Shown here one piece after another: positions 37,464-45,665 of a stretch of DNA of 64,000 nucleotides (the first letter of the stretch is position 1; each line of letters opens with the position of its first letter). The DNA is from Metaclostridioides mangenotii. GTDB lineage: Bacteria > Bacillota > Clostridia > Peptostreptococcales > Peptostreptococcaceae. The translations under genes and the position numbers were made by a program. The notes beneath the pieces are model-generated. The model ran no database searches and was not told where the DNA came from. It was given only the letters and a program-made list of their open reading frames with translations. The stretch is from NCBI RefSeq assembly GCF_018917235.1, contig NZ_JAHLOF010000001.1, positions 124,001 to 188,000 on the forward strand. The letters run 5' to 3'.

Positions 37464-37892
37464 ATGGAAGAAAAAGAAGTTTTAGATCAATTTTTAAAAG
37501 GATTTGACTGTGCACAAATTGTCCTAAGCGATGTATCAAAAAGTTTAGATATAGACAAAAAAACTGCAAATAAAGTAGCTGCTTGTTTTGGTGCAGGTAT
37601 GTTCGAAGGCGAAACTTGTGGTGCTGTAACGGGAGCTCTTATGGCAATCGGTTTGAAATACGGGCATTATTTGCCAGATGACGGTGAATCTAAAGGCTTA
37701 AATATTCAAAAACAAATGGAATTTAAATATAAATTTCTAGAAAAATACGATTCTGTTATATGTAAAAATTTATTGGGATACGATATAAGCAATCCTGTGG
37801 ATGCTGAGAAAATTCATGAAAATAATTTACTAAATACTTTCTGCCCTAAAGTGGTTTCAGAAACAACAAAAATATTAGATGAAATATTATAA
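37464..37892 (+). CDS. C_GCAxxG_C_C family redox protein
   Basis: 142 residues. The family pattern is seen as GFDCAQIVL, then CFGAGMFEGETCGAVTGALM, with later cysteines in SVICKNLLGYD and NTFCPKV. These conserved cysteines suggest a redox or metal-binding role. No substrate is known. The ATG at 37464 follows AAGGAGG by seven bases. Monocistronic. Confidence 0.88.
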   Translation: MEEKEVLDQFLKGFDCAQIVLSDVSKSLDIDKKTANKVAACFGAGMFEGETCGAVTGALMAIGLKYGHYLPDDGESKGLNIQKQMEFKYKFLEKYDSVICKNLLGYDISNPVDAEKIHENNLLNTFCPKVVSETTKILDEIL

Positions 37893-37924
37893 AATTCGAA
37901 TAATACATAAAAAATTAACAGTTT

Positions 37925-37980
37925 AACCCTTAAAGTAAATGTCTACCTTAGTAGTATAAAACTAGCTTCTAGGGTTTTTT
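37925..37980 (+). terminator. Terminator after the C_GCAxxG_C_C protein gene
   Basis: AACCCT and AGGGTT form the base of a hairpin followed by a run of T (TTTTTT). Confidence 0.6.
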
Positions 37981-38208
37981 TATTATAAATAAAAAATTCA
38001 TTCATTTTATTTCAATATTATAAAAACCTTCATATTGAGAATATTGATAATTCAATTATAATTTAATAATTAACTTACCAACTAAATTTTCTTATTTAAT
38101 TTAATGATTATTTATACATTTCCTTAACGCACACCTTCGAAAAAACGTTTTTTTATTAATTATATTAATTTCCTATAATCATTATATGATTTTCCTATAG
38201 TTAAAAAA

Positions 38209-38249
38209 ACAACAATATTGTTGTAAATAGTAATCTTATGTAATATACT
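38209..38249 (+). promoter_or_regulatory. Promoter with 16-bp palindrome upstream of the NhaC-family gene
   Basis: ACAACAATATTGTTGT (38209-38224) is a perfect palindrome that overlaps the -35 element TTGTAA (38221-38226); TATACT (38244-38249) follows after 17 bases. This looks like an operator-controlled promoter. A TTCCCGGGAA palindrome lies just downstream. Confidence 0.55.
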
Positions 38250-38311
38250 GTGCATGTAGTTCCCGGGAAAATAGTTTTGTTAATGTACAAATTTAAAAGG
38301 AGACCATAATT

Positions 38312-39667
38312 ATGCAAGAACCAAATAAAGAAGTAGGTACAGAAATAAATAAGGGCAATGCAATTGCATTGGCTCCAATTGCAGTCTTTTTATTACTATT
38401 TATGGGTTGCGGTATCGCAACAGGCGACTTTTATAAGATGCCAGCCTTAATAGCTTTTATCGTAGCTGCAGCAGTTGCCTTTATGATAAATCCAAAAGGT
38501 AAAAAAGATTCTTTTGACACTAAAATGGACGTTTTTTGTAAAGGTGCTGGAGATAGTAATATAGTTATCATGTTAGTTATATTTTTATTAGCAGGAGCTT
38601 TCGGTAGCGTTGCAGAAGCTATGGGAGCAGTAGATTCTACAGTAAATATGAGTTTGTCAGTTCTTCCACCAAATTTACTGGTAGCTGGACTTTTTCTAGT
38701 TGTTTGTTTTATATCAATATCTATGGGAACATCAGTTGGTACTGTTTCCGCATTAACACCAATAGGTATAGGAATAGCTCATAAAACGGGAATACCACTA
38801 GAGTTCTTAGTTGCTATTATAGTAGGTGGAGCTATGGTAGGTGATAACTTATCAATGATCTCAGATACCACTATAGCTGCAGCAAGTACTCAGGGTTGCC
38901 AAATGAAGGATAAAGTTGTAAAAAATTTCTTTATCGTATTTCCTGCCGCCCTTATGAGTCTTATAATAATTCTTGTTATGACTTCAGGTGTTCAAAGTGT
39001 TCCAGGAGAAAACCATCCTTTCCAAATTGTTAAGGTTCTGCCTTATCTTGGTGTACTAGTTGGAGCACTATCTGGTTTAAATGTGTTTATGTTACTTGCT
39101 GGAGGAGTGATATTTGCTGGTGCAATCGGTTTCTTTACTAATTCACTTGGAATGTGGGAATTTATTGAAGCAATATCTAAAGGTATGGCAGGTATGCAGG
39201 AATTATGTCTTCTAGTTTTAGTAGTCGGAGGAGTTATCGGATTAATTAAACACAATGGAGGTATGGATTTTATTCTTAATTACGTTACTAGTAAAATTAA
39301 GAGTAAGAGAGGTGCAAAGTTTGGTATCGCTATTCTAGCTAGCGTAATTGATCTATGTACTGCAAATAATACAATTACAATAATTACAGCAGGACCTTTA
39401 GCTAAAGATATAGGTAAAGAATACGACTTAGATCCTAGAAAAATAGCTAGTATGCTGGATATATTTGCTTCTTGTTGGCAATGTATGATTCCATATGGGG
39501 CCCAAATATTGACAGCTGTAGGTATAGCAGGAGTTTCTTCTGTAGCCGTTATTAAATACTTGCACTACCCAATTTTCCTACTTATTTTTGGTATAATCTC
39601 AATAACTATAGATTTTCCAGAATTATTAGCTAAAAGAAAATCTCAAAAACAAGAAACTGCAAAGTAA
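38312..39667 (+). CDS. Na+/H+ antiporter NhaC family protein
   Basis: 451 residues, about eleven membrane helices. NhaC-family features are seen: SISMGTSVGTVSALTPIGIG, VGGAMVGDNLSMISDTTIAA and CTANNTITIITAGPLAKDI. Members exchange Na+ for H+ or carry amino or organic acids. It is only distantly related to the two lysine transporters at 48572 and 50828 and has no riboswitch, so its substrate is probably different. AAAGGAG precedes the ATG. Confidence 0.9.
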   Translation: MQEPNKEVGTEINKGNAIALAPIAVFLLLFMGCGIATGDFYKMPALIAFIVAAAVAFMINPKGKKDSFDTKMDVFCKGAGDSNIVIMLVIFLLAGAFGSVAEAMGAVDSTVNMSLSVLPPNLLVAGLFLVVCFISISMGTSVGTVSALTPIGIGIAHKTGIPLEFLVAIIVGGAMVGDNLSMISDTTIAAASTQGCQMKDKVVKNFFIVFPAALMSLIIILVMTSGVQSVPGENHPFQIVKVLPYLGVLVGALSGLNVFMLLAGGVIFAGAIGFFTNSLGMWEFIEAISKGMAGMQELCLLVLVVGGVIGLIKHNGGMDFILNYVTSKIKSKRGAKFGIAILASVIDLCTANNTITIITAGPLAKDIGKEYDLDPRKIASMLDIFASCWQCMIPYGAQILTAVGIAGVSSVAVIKYLHYPIFLLIFGIISITIDFPELLAKRKSQKQETAK

Positions 39668-39778
39668 TAAAAATACTATGGAGAGTTTAATAATAATTTA
39701 ATGTATTTATAAAGATTATACTTAATTTAAATCTTTAGATTCATTAAATTCTATTCATAAAAAAATGTGGAGTATATA

Positions 39779-39822
39779 AAAAGATGTACAATTCTAGAAA
39801 TATATCTAGGTGTACATCTTTT
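39779..39822. terminator. Bidirectional terminator between the NhaC-type gene and arsS
   Basis: AAAAGATGTACA and TGTACATCTTTT form a perfect 12-bp stem, with an inner TCTAGA/TCTAGG pairing, between convergent genes. Confidence 0.88.
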
Positions 39823-39872
39823 CTTTAATCTAACCATATTTATTTTATAAATATTATATAAGTTATATTTAG

Positions 39873-40853
39873 TTAAGCGGTTGCTCCGCCACAGCTAGAA
39901 CCACTTCCCGCTGTACATGCATAACAATGATTTCCTACACAAATTTTTCTATTAGTAATCTTTTTTCCCTTTAGGTTACTAATGTGATTTATGCCCTCTG
40001 TAGTCAAACCTAATGTTTGATTAAAATCACAATCGTATATTTTACCATCATAAGCAATAGAAATCTGATCTCTACACATCATACTTTCAACAGTTCCTGG
40101 ATTGAAGCTATCTGATAGTCTCTGCATATATCCTTGAATATTATTTGTTCTTTTTAAAAACATTCCAAATCTTCCAATAGGATTGTTAGTTATTGAAAAT
40201 AGATTATTAAATTTTATACCCCAATCTCTTTCCAATTTAATTTTATATTCTCTCTCTATAGCTTCTTGTGCTGGAGGCAAGAAAGCTCCTCCAGGATTAT
40301 ATACAAGATTTAAGCTAAGGTTGTCTTTAATTCCATACCCTAGGACATTTAACTTCTTGAGAACATCTATAGACTCTTCATACACACCCTCTCCTCTTTG
40401 TCTGTTAGTATCGTTTTTAGTATAGTAAGGAAGAGAACAGACTATCTCTACATTATTGTCAGCAAAATAATTCATTAAATCCGAGTAATTAGGATCATTT
40501 AATATTACTAAATTAGAGCGTATCATTATTTTTTTATCCAATTCATTTGCAGTTTCTATAAGATACTTCAAGTTTGGATTCATTTCAGGGGCTCCTCCTG
40601 TAATATCTAAAACCGAAAAATTATTGTCTCTAAAAACTTCCATACAATCTTTCATAGTATCTAATGTCATGATCTCAGTCCTATTAGGTCCAGCCTCAAC
40701 ATGACAGTGTTTACAAGCCAAGTTACAAAGCTTACCTACATTTATCTGCATAGTAGATATACTTTCCTTAGTATAAAGTAATTCTTTATCTTCAACCCTA
40801 TCGTAAAAATTTTGTATGTAATCCAAATTTTCAACAAAATTATTTATACTCAT
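39873..40853 (-). CDS. arsS: Radical SAM protein of the ArsS (arsenosugar biosynthesis) family
   Basis: 326 residues. Radical SAM cluster cysteines 43, 47 and 50 (CNLACKHC), followed by DITGGAPEMNP. The C-terminal Cys-rich part (CRDQISIAYDGKIYDCDFNQ, CVGNHCYACTAGSGSSCGG) is the hallmark of the ArsS subgroup. In arsenosugar pathways ArsS is proposed to act on the methylated arsenic intermediate. It is the last gene of a co-directional cluster. All cluster cysteines are coded by Cys codons; no in-frame UGA. Confidence 0.92.
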   Translation of the reverse strand: MSINNFVENLDYIQNFYDRVEDKELLYTKESISTMQINVGKLCNLACKHCHVEAGPNRTEIMTLDTMKDCMEVFRDNNFSVLDITGGAPEMNPNLKYLIETANELDKKIMIRSNLVILNDPNYSDLMNYFADNNVEIVCSLPYYTKNDTNRQRGEGVYEESIDVLKKLNVLGYGIKDNLSLNLVYNPGGAFLPPAQEAIEREYKIKLERDWGIKFNNLFSITNNPIGRFGMFLKRTNNIQGYMQRLSDSFNPGTVESMMCRDQISIAYDGKIYDCDFNQTLGLTTEGINHISNLKGKKITNRKICVGNHCYACTAGSGSSCGGATA

Positions 40854-40886
40854 TAAAATTTCCCTCTCTTTATTTAACTTTTATTT

Positions 40887-41219
40887 TTATAATTCTAACC
40901 CTTTGGCTACATTTTTCATTTGTACTCCATGTACTAAAGTGGCTCCTCCTTTTATTGCAGCAGCTACATGAATTGCTTCAACCATCTGTTCTTGATTTAC
41001 TCCATGCTCTAAACAAGATTGAGTATATGAGTCAATACAGTAAGGGCACTGAACAGTTGTTGCAACAGCTAAACCTATTAATGCTTTTTCTCTAGATGTT
41101 AATTCACCCTCTTCAAATACTTGACCGTAATAAGACATAAACTTTTCCCAAAGTTCTGGAGCGTTCTCTCCCATTGTTCCAAATTTTCCTAAATCTTCTT
41201 TATTATAATAAGTACTCAT
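40887..41219 (-). CDS. AhpD-like protein associated with arsenosugar clusters
   Basis: 110 residues, a carboxymuconolactone decarboxylase/AhpD fold with the redox pair CPYC (QCPYCIDSYTQSCLEHG) and the general-acid region. This small peroxidase-like family is typically found next to arsS, as here (33 bases upstream). Probably a thiol redox partner; the actual reaction is unknown. Confidence 0.88.
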   Translation of the reverse strand: MSTYYNKEDLGKFGTMGENAPELWEKFMSYYGQVFEEGELTSREKALIGLAVATTVQCPYCIDSYTQSCLEHGVNQEQMVEAIHVAAAIKGGATLVHGVQMKNVAKGLEL

Positions 41220-41306
41220 AGCTATTCTCCTAATCTTCGTATAGTTTTATAATAAGTAATGTTATACAAAACAAAAATAATTCAAATATTGTTTAATATA
41301 ACAAAG

Positions 41307-41981
41307 CTATCTGATATCTTTGTATATTGAAGCTATCTTGTCTATATCTTCTCCATTTCTAAACATCCACTGAAATTTTTGCATACTCCACATGGTTTTA
41401 ACAATTCCTTTATCTATAAATCTTCTACTAGATGTTATAATGTAGGATTTAGTCTGACCTATCGAATAATATTTTTTTGCTTCCATAGAAAATTTATAGT
41501 CTTCCATAATAGGAATATCTGTAAACCCTCCTAATTTATAAAAGTCCTCTCTAAAAATAAACATACCTTGATCTCCAAAAACTAATTGTCTGTACTTTAC
41601 TCTGACATTGGACATAAACCCACAACATTTCATAAGAGGTTTATTGCAATCAAACTTAACTCTAAAACAACCTACCTTATGGCCTTTACCTAAAACCTGC
41701 TCTATATCTTCTAAAGCACCCTCTGGAAGTATACTGTCACAGTGAAGGAACAATAGAACCTCACCTATACTTTCACGAACACCGTAATTCATCTGTTTTG
41801 CCCTACCCCTGTCAGAGGTAACCACTTTATATCTATCGCCTATAAAGTTTACAGTATTATCACTACTTCCTCCGTCTACAAACAAAACTTCAAAGTCGCC
41901 TTTAATCTTCTCTATATTATTTATTATAGACTCTATATTTTTTTCTTCATTTAAAACAGGAATTATTATAGAAAACCTCAT
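41307..41981 (-). CDS. Family 2 glycosyltransferase of arsenosugar clusters
   Basis: 224 residues. GT-A start FSIIIPVLNEEKNIESII, then FVDGGSSDNTVNF, FLHCDSILPEGALE with the DxD-like HCDS, and a C-terminal EDYKFSMEAKKY. It matches the small glycosyltransferases found with arsS. The acceptor is not known. 16 bases after the TVP38-like gene. Confidence 0.87.
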   Translation of the reverse strand: MRFSIIIPVLNEEKNIESIINNIEKIKGDFEVLFVDGGSSDNTVNFIGDRYKVVTSDRGRAKQMNYGVRESIGEVLLFLHCDSILPEGALEDIEQVLGKGHKVGCFRVKFDCNKPLMKCCGFMSNVRVKYRQLVFGDQGMFIFREDFYKLGGFTDIPIMEDYKFSMEAKKYYSIGQTKSYIITSSRRFIDKGIVKTMWSMQKFQWMFRNGEDIDKIASIYKDIR

Positions 41982-41997
41982 TTCAGTACACCTCTAA

Positions 41998-42663
41998 CTA
42001 TTTTTTCTTTGATAAATTATTCGGAGTAATCTTTTTAGCCAAATAAAGAGATCCTAAAGTCAACATTACTAAAAGTAATATTGATATTAAAAATGCTGGA
42101 TCTTTTATGTCAATAGCCTTGTCTCCAATATTTAAAAATACTAAAGTCCCTGGGAGTATACCTATCAGTGTTGCTATCATATAATTGTTAAAGTTTATCG
42201 ACGTAAGCCCAGCTCCGTAATTAATTACATTATATGGTGCAAGTGGTATTAACCTTAATACAAATACTACCAAAAAACCTCTTTTAGAATCTGCATCTTC
42301 AAATAGATCCCACCATTTTTCTGGTAATTTGCCTTTTAAAAATTCTACTACTATATCCTTCGCAATAAACTTTGCCATATAAAACATTATTGCACTATTT
42401 AGCCCTGCACCGATAATTGTATAAATTGTTCCTCTCCACAGTCCAAAAGCCAAGCCACCTGCTAATGCTAAAACTGGTACTGGAAAAAATGCAATTGGAA
42501 GAAAAGTGAACAGTGCTATGTATATAATAGGCGCATAAATGCCATAAGAATCTACGTACCTTCTTATGTCTTCTGCTCTAACATCTCTAAAAAATGCAAA
42601 ATATACAACTACAAACACAGCTATCAAAACTGCAATTATAAACTTTTTATTTTTATTTGTCAT
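41998..42663 (-). CDS. TVP38/TMEM64 (DedA-like) membrane protein
   Basis: 221 residues with five to six membrane helices and the SNARE-associated domain core: FFPVPVLALAGGLAFGLWRG, then VVFVLRLIPLAPYNVINYGAG. DedA-superfamily proteins move lipids or couple ions to membrane processes. First of two adjacent paralogues, which differ strongly outside the core. Confidence 0.88.
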   Translation of the reverse strand: MTNKNKKFIIAVLIAVFVVVYFAFFRDVRAEDIRRYVDSYGIYAPIIYIALFTFLPIAFFPVPVLALAGGLAFGLWRGTIYTIIGAGLNSAIMFYMAKFIAKDIVVEFLKGKLPEKWWDLFEDADSKRGFLVVFVLRLIPLAPYNVINYGAGLTSINFNNYMIATLIGILPGTLVFLNIGDKAIDIKDPAFLISILLLVMLTLGSLYLAKKITPNNLSKKK

Positions 42664-42683
42664 AAAATCATCCCTTCAAATGA

Positions 42684-43388
42684 CTACTCTTGAGTACTAT
42701 CTTGTACTTTTTTCTTGTCGTTAAAAATCTTTTTAATCATAAAAATAAGTACTGAAACTGCAAACAAAATAAGAAGACCCATTACAAATTTTTTAGCCCC
42801 TCCTGTAAGCATTCCACCTACATATGAGTAAATAAGCGTTGCTGGTAACTGACCTATACCTGTAGCTACAATGAAAGACATAAAGGACATGGAAGTAAGA
42901 CCTGCTGCATAACTGACAATATCAAACGACATAAACGGTAGAAGCCTGCATATTAATATTGTGTGTTTACCATATTTCTCAAAAAAAACATCTATACTTT
43001 CTAAAGCTGTTTTACTAGTAAGTTTTTCTGCAACATCTCTACCAAGTATATTTGCTATGAAAAAACATAGTGCTGCTCCCGCCATCGCACTTGTCCATGA
43101 TAAAATTGCCCCTTGCCACCAACCAAATATAGCTGCATTTGCAAATGTAATCAAAAATGCAGGTATAGGCGCAGCGATTGATTGAAAAATCATAAGTGAA
43201 AATGAAATTACTACAGCCCAAGCACCAAAGGATCTTATGTATTCAATAACTCCATCTAAATTCATACTGGATAAAATATATACTACCTCATTAATTTGAT
43301 TTTTAACTGATGGAACAAATAAGTAAATCAATAACAATATCAATATAATACCAACTATAATCAATTTAGCTTTATTCTTTTTTTTCAT
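42684..43388 (-). CDS. TVP38/TMEM64 (DedA-like) membrane protein
   Basis: 234 residues. The same core is seen (AAIFGWWQGAILSWTSAMAG, ICRLLPFMSFDIVSYAAGLT). It precedes its paralogue by 20 bases in the arsenosugar-type cluster, where such proteins are frequent companions of arsS. A Lys-rich tail faces the cytoplasm. Confidence 0.88.
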   Translation of the reverse strand: MKKKNKAKLIIVGIILILLLIYLFVPSVKNQINEVVYILSSMNLDGVIEYIRSFGAWAVVISFSLMIFQSIAAPIPAFLITFANAAIFGWWQGAILSWTSAMAGAALCFFIANILGRDVAEKLTSKTALESIDVFFEKYGKHTILICRLLPFMSFDIVSYAAGLTSMSFMSFIVATGIGQLPATLIYSYVGGMLTGGAKKFVMGLLILFAVSVLIFMIKKIFNDKKKVQDSTQE

Positions 43389-43458
43389 ATTATTCCCTCT
43401 TTCTACGCCTCAATATTTGTATTTGGTTATTAAAATAATATTTTTCTATACTTTTTCC

Positions 43459-44478
43459 CTAATCTGCAAAATACTCATCTTCAATATCCATTAAAAATTG
43501 TAGGTCTAAATAACTCTCAATTTTTTTGTAGGTAAATTCATTTTTAATCAATTTATTAGGATCTTGGTATTCAATCCATGCCATTGAACACCATGTAATC
43601 CCCCTTAAACAAGTCATCGTAATATATTTATCGAGTTTTAGCCATATATTTTCAGTATCGAATCTGTTATTTACCTTTTCTATATATACATTTACAAATT
43701 CCTCTATTTCCTTTCTAGAGAGAACTATATCAGTCTTCCAAAATGTAGTAGTAGGAGCTAAAAAGTGCCCAAGATCTTGCTCCACTTCGCCAAGTAATGG
43801 TTTTTCCCAATCTACGATATAGTTATTATTTCCTTTCCCATTAATAAGAAAATTTCCTGAGTTTAACTCGGTATTTATAATATGTAAGTTTAAATTTTTA
43901 TCTTTCATATTGTTCTTTCCATTTACAATAAATTCAGATTTTTTTATAAGCCTATTTATAATTTCTTTTACTTCATCATTTCCGAGTTCTGAATTTAAAT
44001 ACTTATAAGACATCTCTTTACATTCGTTTAATACAGCTTTTAATGGATCTTCTGGTGAAATTAGATGATTTTCTTTAGGAATTTCTACGCTGTGAATATC
44101 TGCCAAACATTCGGCTGCTATTTCCAAATCAGTTCTGTAGTCAAGAGGTGACCCTGGAAGAAATTCCATAACTAATATCCCGTATGGTAGTCTTCTACAT
44201 CTTGGGTCAAGATAGATTGGTTTCGGAGTTCTTCCGCACTTTTCCAGCAATTTTAAAGCTTCAAATTCATAGGAAATTTGATCCTCTAAATGCATCTGAC
44301 TAGCTGTATTTAGTCTAATAACCAACTTTTGGTTTGAATCAGGATTTGTAAATAAATAGTTTATATTATACTCACCTTGACCCAATATAGATAAATCTAT
44401 AAAATCATTTGAATTTATATTCAATGATTTTTTAAATTCAAAACTATTGATATATTCTTTTATGTCCTCAATTTTCAT
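43459..44478 (-). CDS. Aminoglycoside phosphotransferase-fold protein with altered catalytic loop
   Basis: 339 residues of the APH/choline kinase fold: an N-lobe with LGQGEYNINYLF and LVIRLNT, hinge VMEFLPGSPLDY, and a C-lobe with HIINTELNSGNFLI and YIVDWEKPLLGE. In the catalytic loop the usual H-G-D is N-T-E, so the base Asp is Glu and the His is Asn; the Mg-binding Asp (VDWE) is kept. It probably phosphorylates a small hydroxyl substrate, or has lost activity. Inside the arsenosugar-type cluster, four bases from the next gene. Confidence 0.82.
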   Translation of the reverse strand: MKIEDIKEYINSFEFKKSLNINSNDFIDLSILGQGEYNINYLFTNPDSNQKLVIRLNTASQMHLEDQISYEFEALKLLEKCGRTPKPIYLDPRCRRLPYGILVMEFLPGSPLDYRTDLEIAAECLADIHSVEIPKENHLISPEDPLKAVLNECKEMSYKYLNSELGNDEVKEIINRLIKKSEFIVNGKNNMKDKNLNLHIINTELNSGNFLINGKGNNNYIVDWEKPLLGEVEQDLGHFLAPTTTFWKTDIVLSRKEIEEFVNVYIEKVNNRFDTENIWLKLDKYITMTCLRGITWCSMAWIEYQDPNKLIKNEFTYKKIESYLDLQFLMDIEDEYFAD

Positions 44479-44482
44479 AATA

Positions 44483-45154
44483 TCATCCTTTATTAGACAG
44501 CCAATGAATATCTTTTAGATAATTCATAGTATGTCTACAATAGTATTTTATATTTCTTCTATGTTCCCAAAGATATATTAAATCTTCCTTTTCATCTATA
44601 TCTATACAATTTTCTAATAAGGAGTAACTTAAATCTAATTTGTTTAAATTTTGTATAGTATTTTCAATAACTCTACTATGTCCATATGATTGGTGTATAA
44701 AAACGTCTATATTGCTCTTTTTCATTCCAATTAAACAGTACCCACCATCAAATGTAGGTTTTAAAACAATATCATTTTTTATCAATTCATCAAAGGCATT
44801 GATAATGTCATTAACTTTAATTGTAGGTATATCAGTACCAATAAGTACACAAGATTCATATCCTTGGCTTAGTACATTATCTATGGCATTTGCCATTCTA
44901 TACCCTATATCGTCTCCAATTTGCTGGTAGTATTTAAAGCTATCTCCAAATACTTCTCTTAAAATTTCAACACCTTCATTTGGTGTATAGAATACAAATA
45001 TATCTCTTTGTGTAGATTTACATGCATTATAAATATCTTTGATAAAATTTTTATGCAAATTAGCACATTGGTTCGGTGTAAGACATTTCTGAAGTCTAGT
45101 TTTCGTTCTACCAGGAATAGGAATCCTTGTAAATATTATAATTGCTTCTTTCAA
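44483..45154 (-). CDS. DUF2064 / glycosyltransferase-like protein of arsenosugar clusters
   Basis: 223 residues. It reads IIFTRIPIPGRTKTRLQKCL, then CVLIGTDIPTIKVNDI and LKPTFDGGYCLIGMKK, the typical pattern of the nucleotidyl/glycosyltransferase-like DUF2064 family found with arsS. It appears to be the first gene of the operon. Role probably in attaching or activating a sugar; not proven. Confidence 0.87.
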   Translation of the reverse strand: MKEAIIIFTRIPIPGRTKTRLQKCLTPNQCANLHKNFIKDIYNACKSTQRDIFVFYTPNEGVEILREVFGDSFKYYQQIGDDIGYRMANAIDNVLSQGYESCVLIGTDIPTIKVNDIINAFDELIKNDIVLKPTFDGGYCLIGMKKSNIDVFIHQSYGHSRVIENTIQNLNKLDLSYSLLENCIDIDEKEDLIYLWEHRRNIKYYCRHTMNYLKDIHWLSNKG

Positions 45155-45321
45155 AATAACTTTTATCCTCTCATTTTTCTATCGATTTTTTTGTCAAAAT
45201 ACCATGTACAATAAAACTATAAGCAATAATTAATTTAAAGTCAATTAATAAGAGATCAAATAGCGCACTATATAAATTATCTATATTTGCACAGTGTGTA
45301 ATTTGTTTTTTCTATATAAAA

Positions 45322-45357
45322 AAGGTATTAAGCCAAATACTTTTGACCTAATACCTT
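45322..45357 (-). terminator. Terminator before the arsenosugar-type operon
   Basis: AAGGTATTA and TAATACCTT form a 9-bp stem. On the minus strand it runs into TTTTTATATAG. It separates the small protein gene from the operon starting at 45154. Confidence 0.8.
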
Positions 45358-45454
45358 GATAATTCTTTCAATGTTAAACTTTATTGATTATCAACAACAT
45401 ATTTTAAAATAACATACATATGTGCTTAAAAGATAATGTAATAATAACTAGGAT

Positions 45455-45550
45455 TTAATCTTTGGTTTTTCTCTTACTAAAAATACATCCCAAAGTTACT
45501 AAAAGTAAAAACAAACCAATAACGATTAAAATTATTTTATTTATTTTCAT
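45455..45550 (-). CDS. Small single-span membrane protein, 31 residues
   Basis: ATG at 45550 follows GAGGTGA by six bases. The product is KINKIIL, a hydrophobic run (VIGLFLLLVTLGCIF) and a basic tail SKRKTKD. The lone Cys in TLGC could also be a lipobox. It lies between the rhodanese lipoprotein gene and a terminator, on the same strand. No family recognised. Confidence 0.65.
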   Translation of the reverse strand: MKINKIILIVIGLFLLLVTLGCIFSKRKTKD

Positions 45551-45665
45551 ACAGAATCACCTCAATCTCAATATTATATAATATAACAAGACTATATAAC
45601 TTATAATATCAAATTTTTTCAGAAAATTCTACAAAATATTTAAAATATACTCTATCAATTCATTT

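Noticed and set aside
39873..40853. Selenocysteine in ArsS
   Set aside because: Some ArsS proteins use in-frame UGA; here the frame is continuous and all cluster positions are Cys codons.
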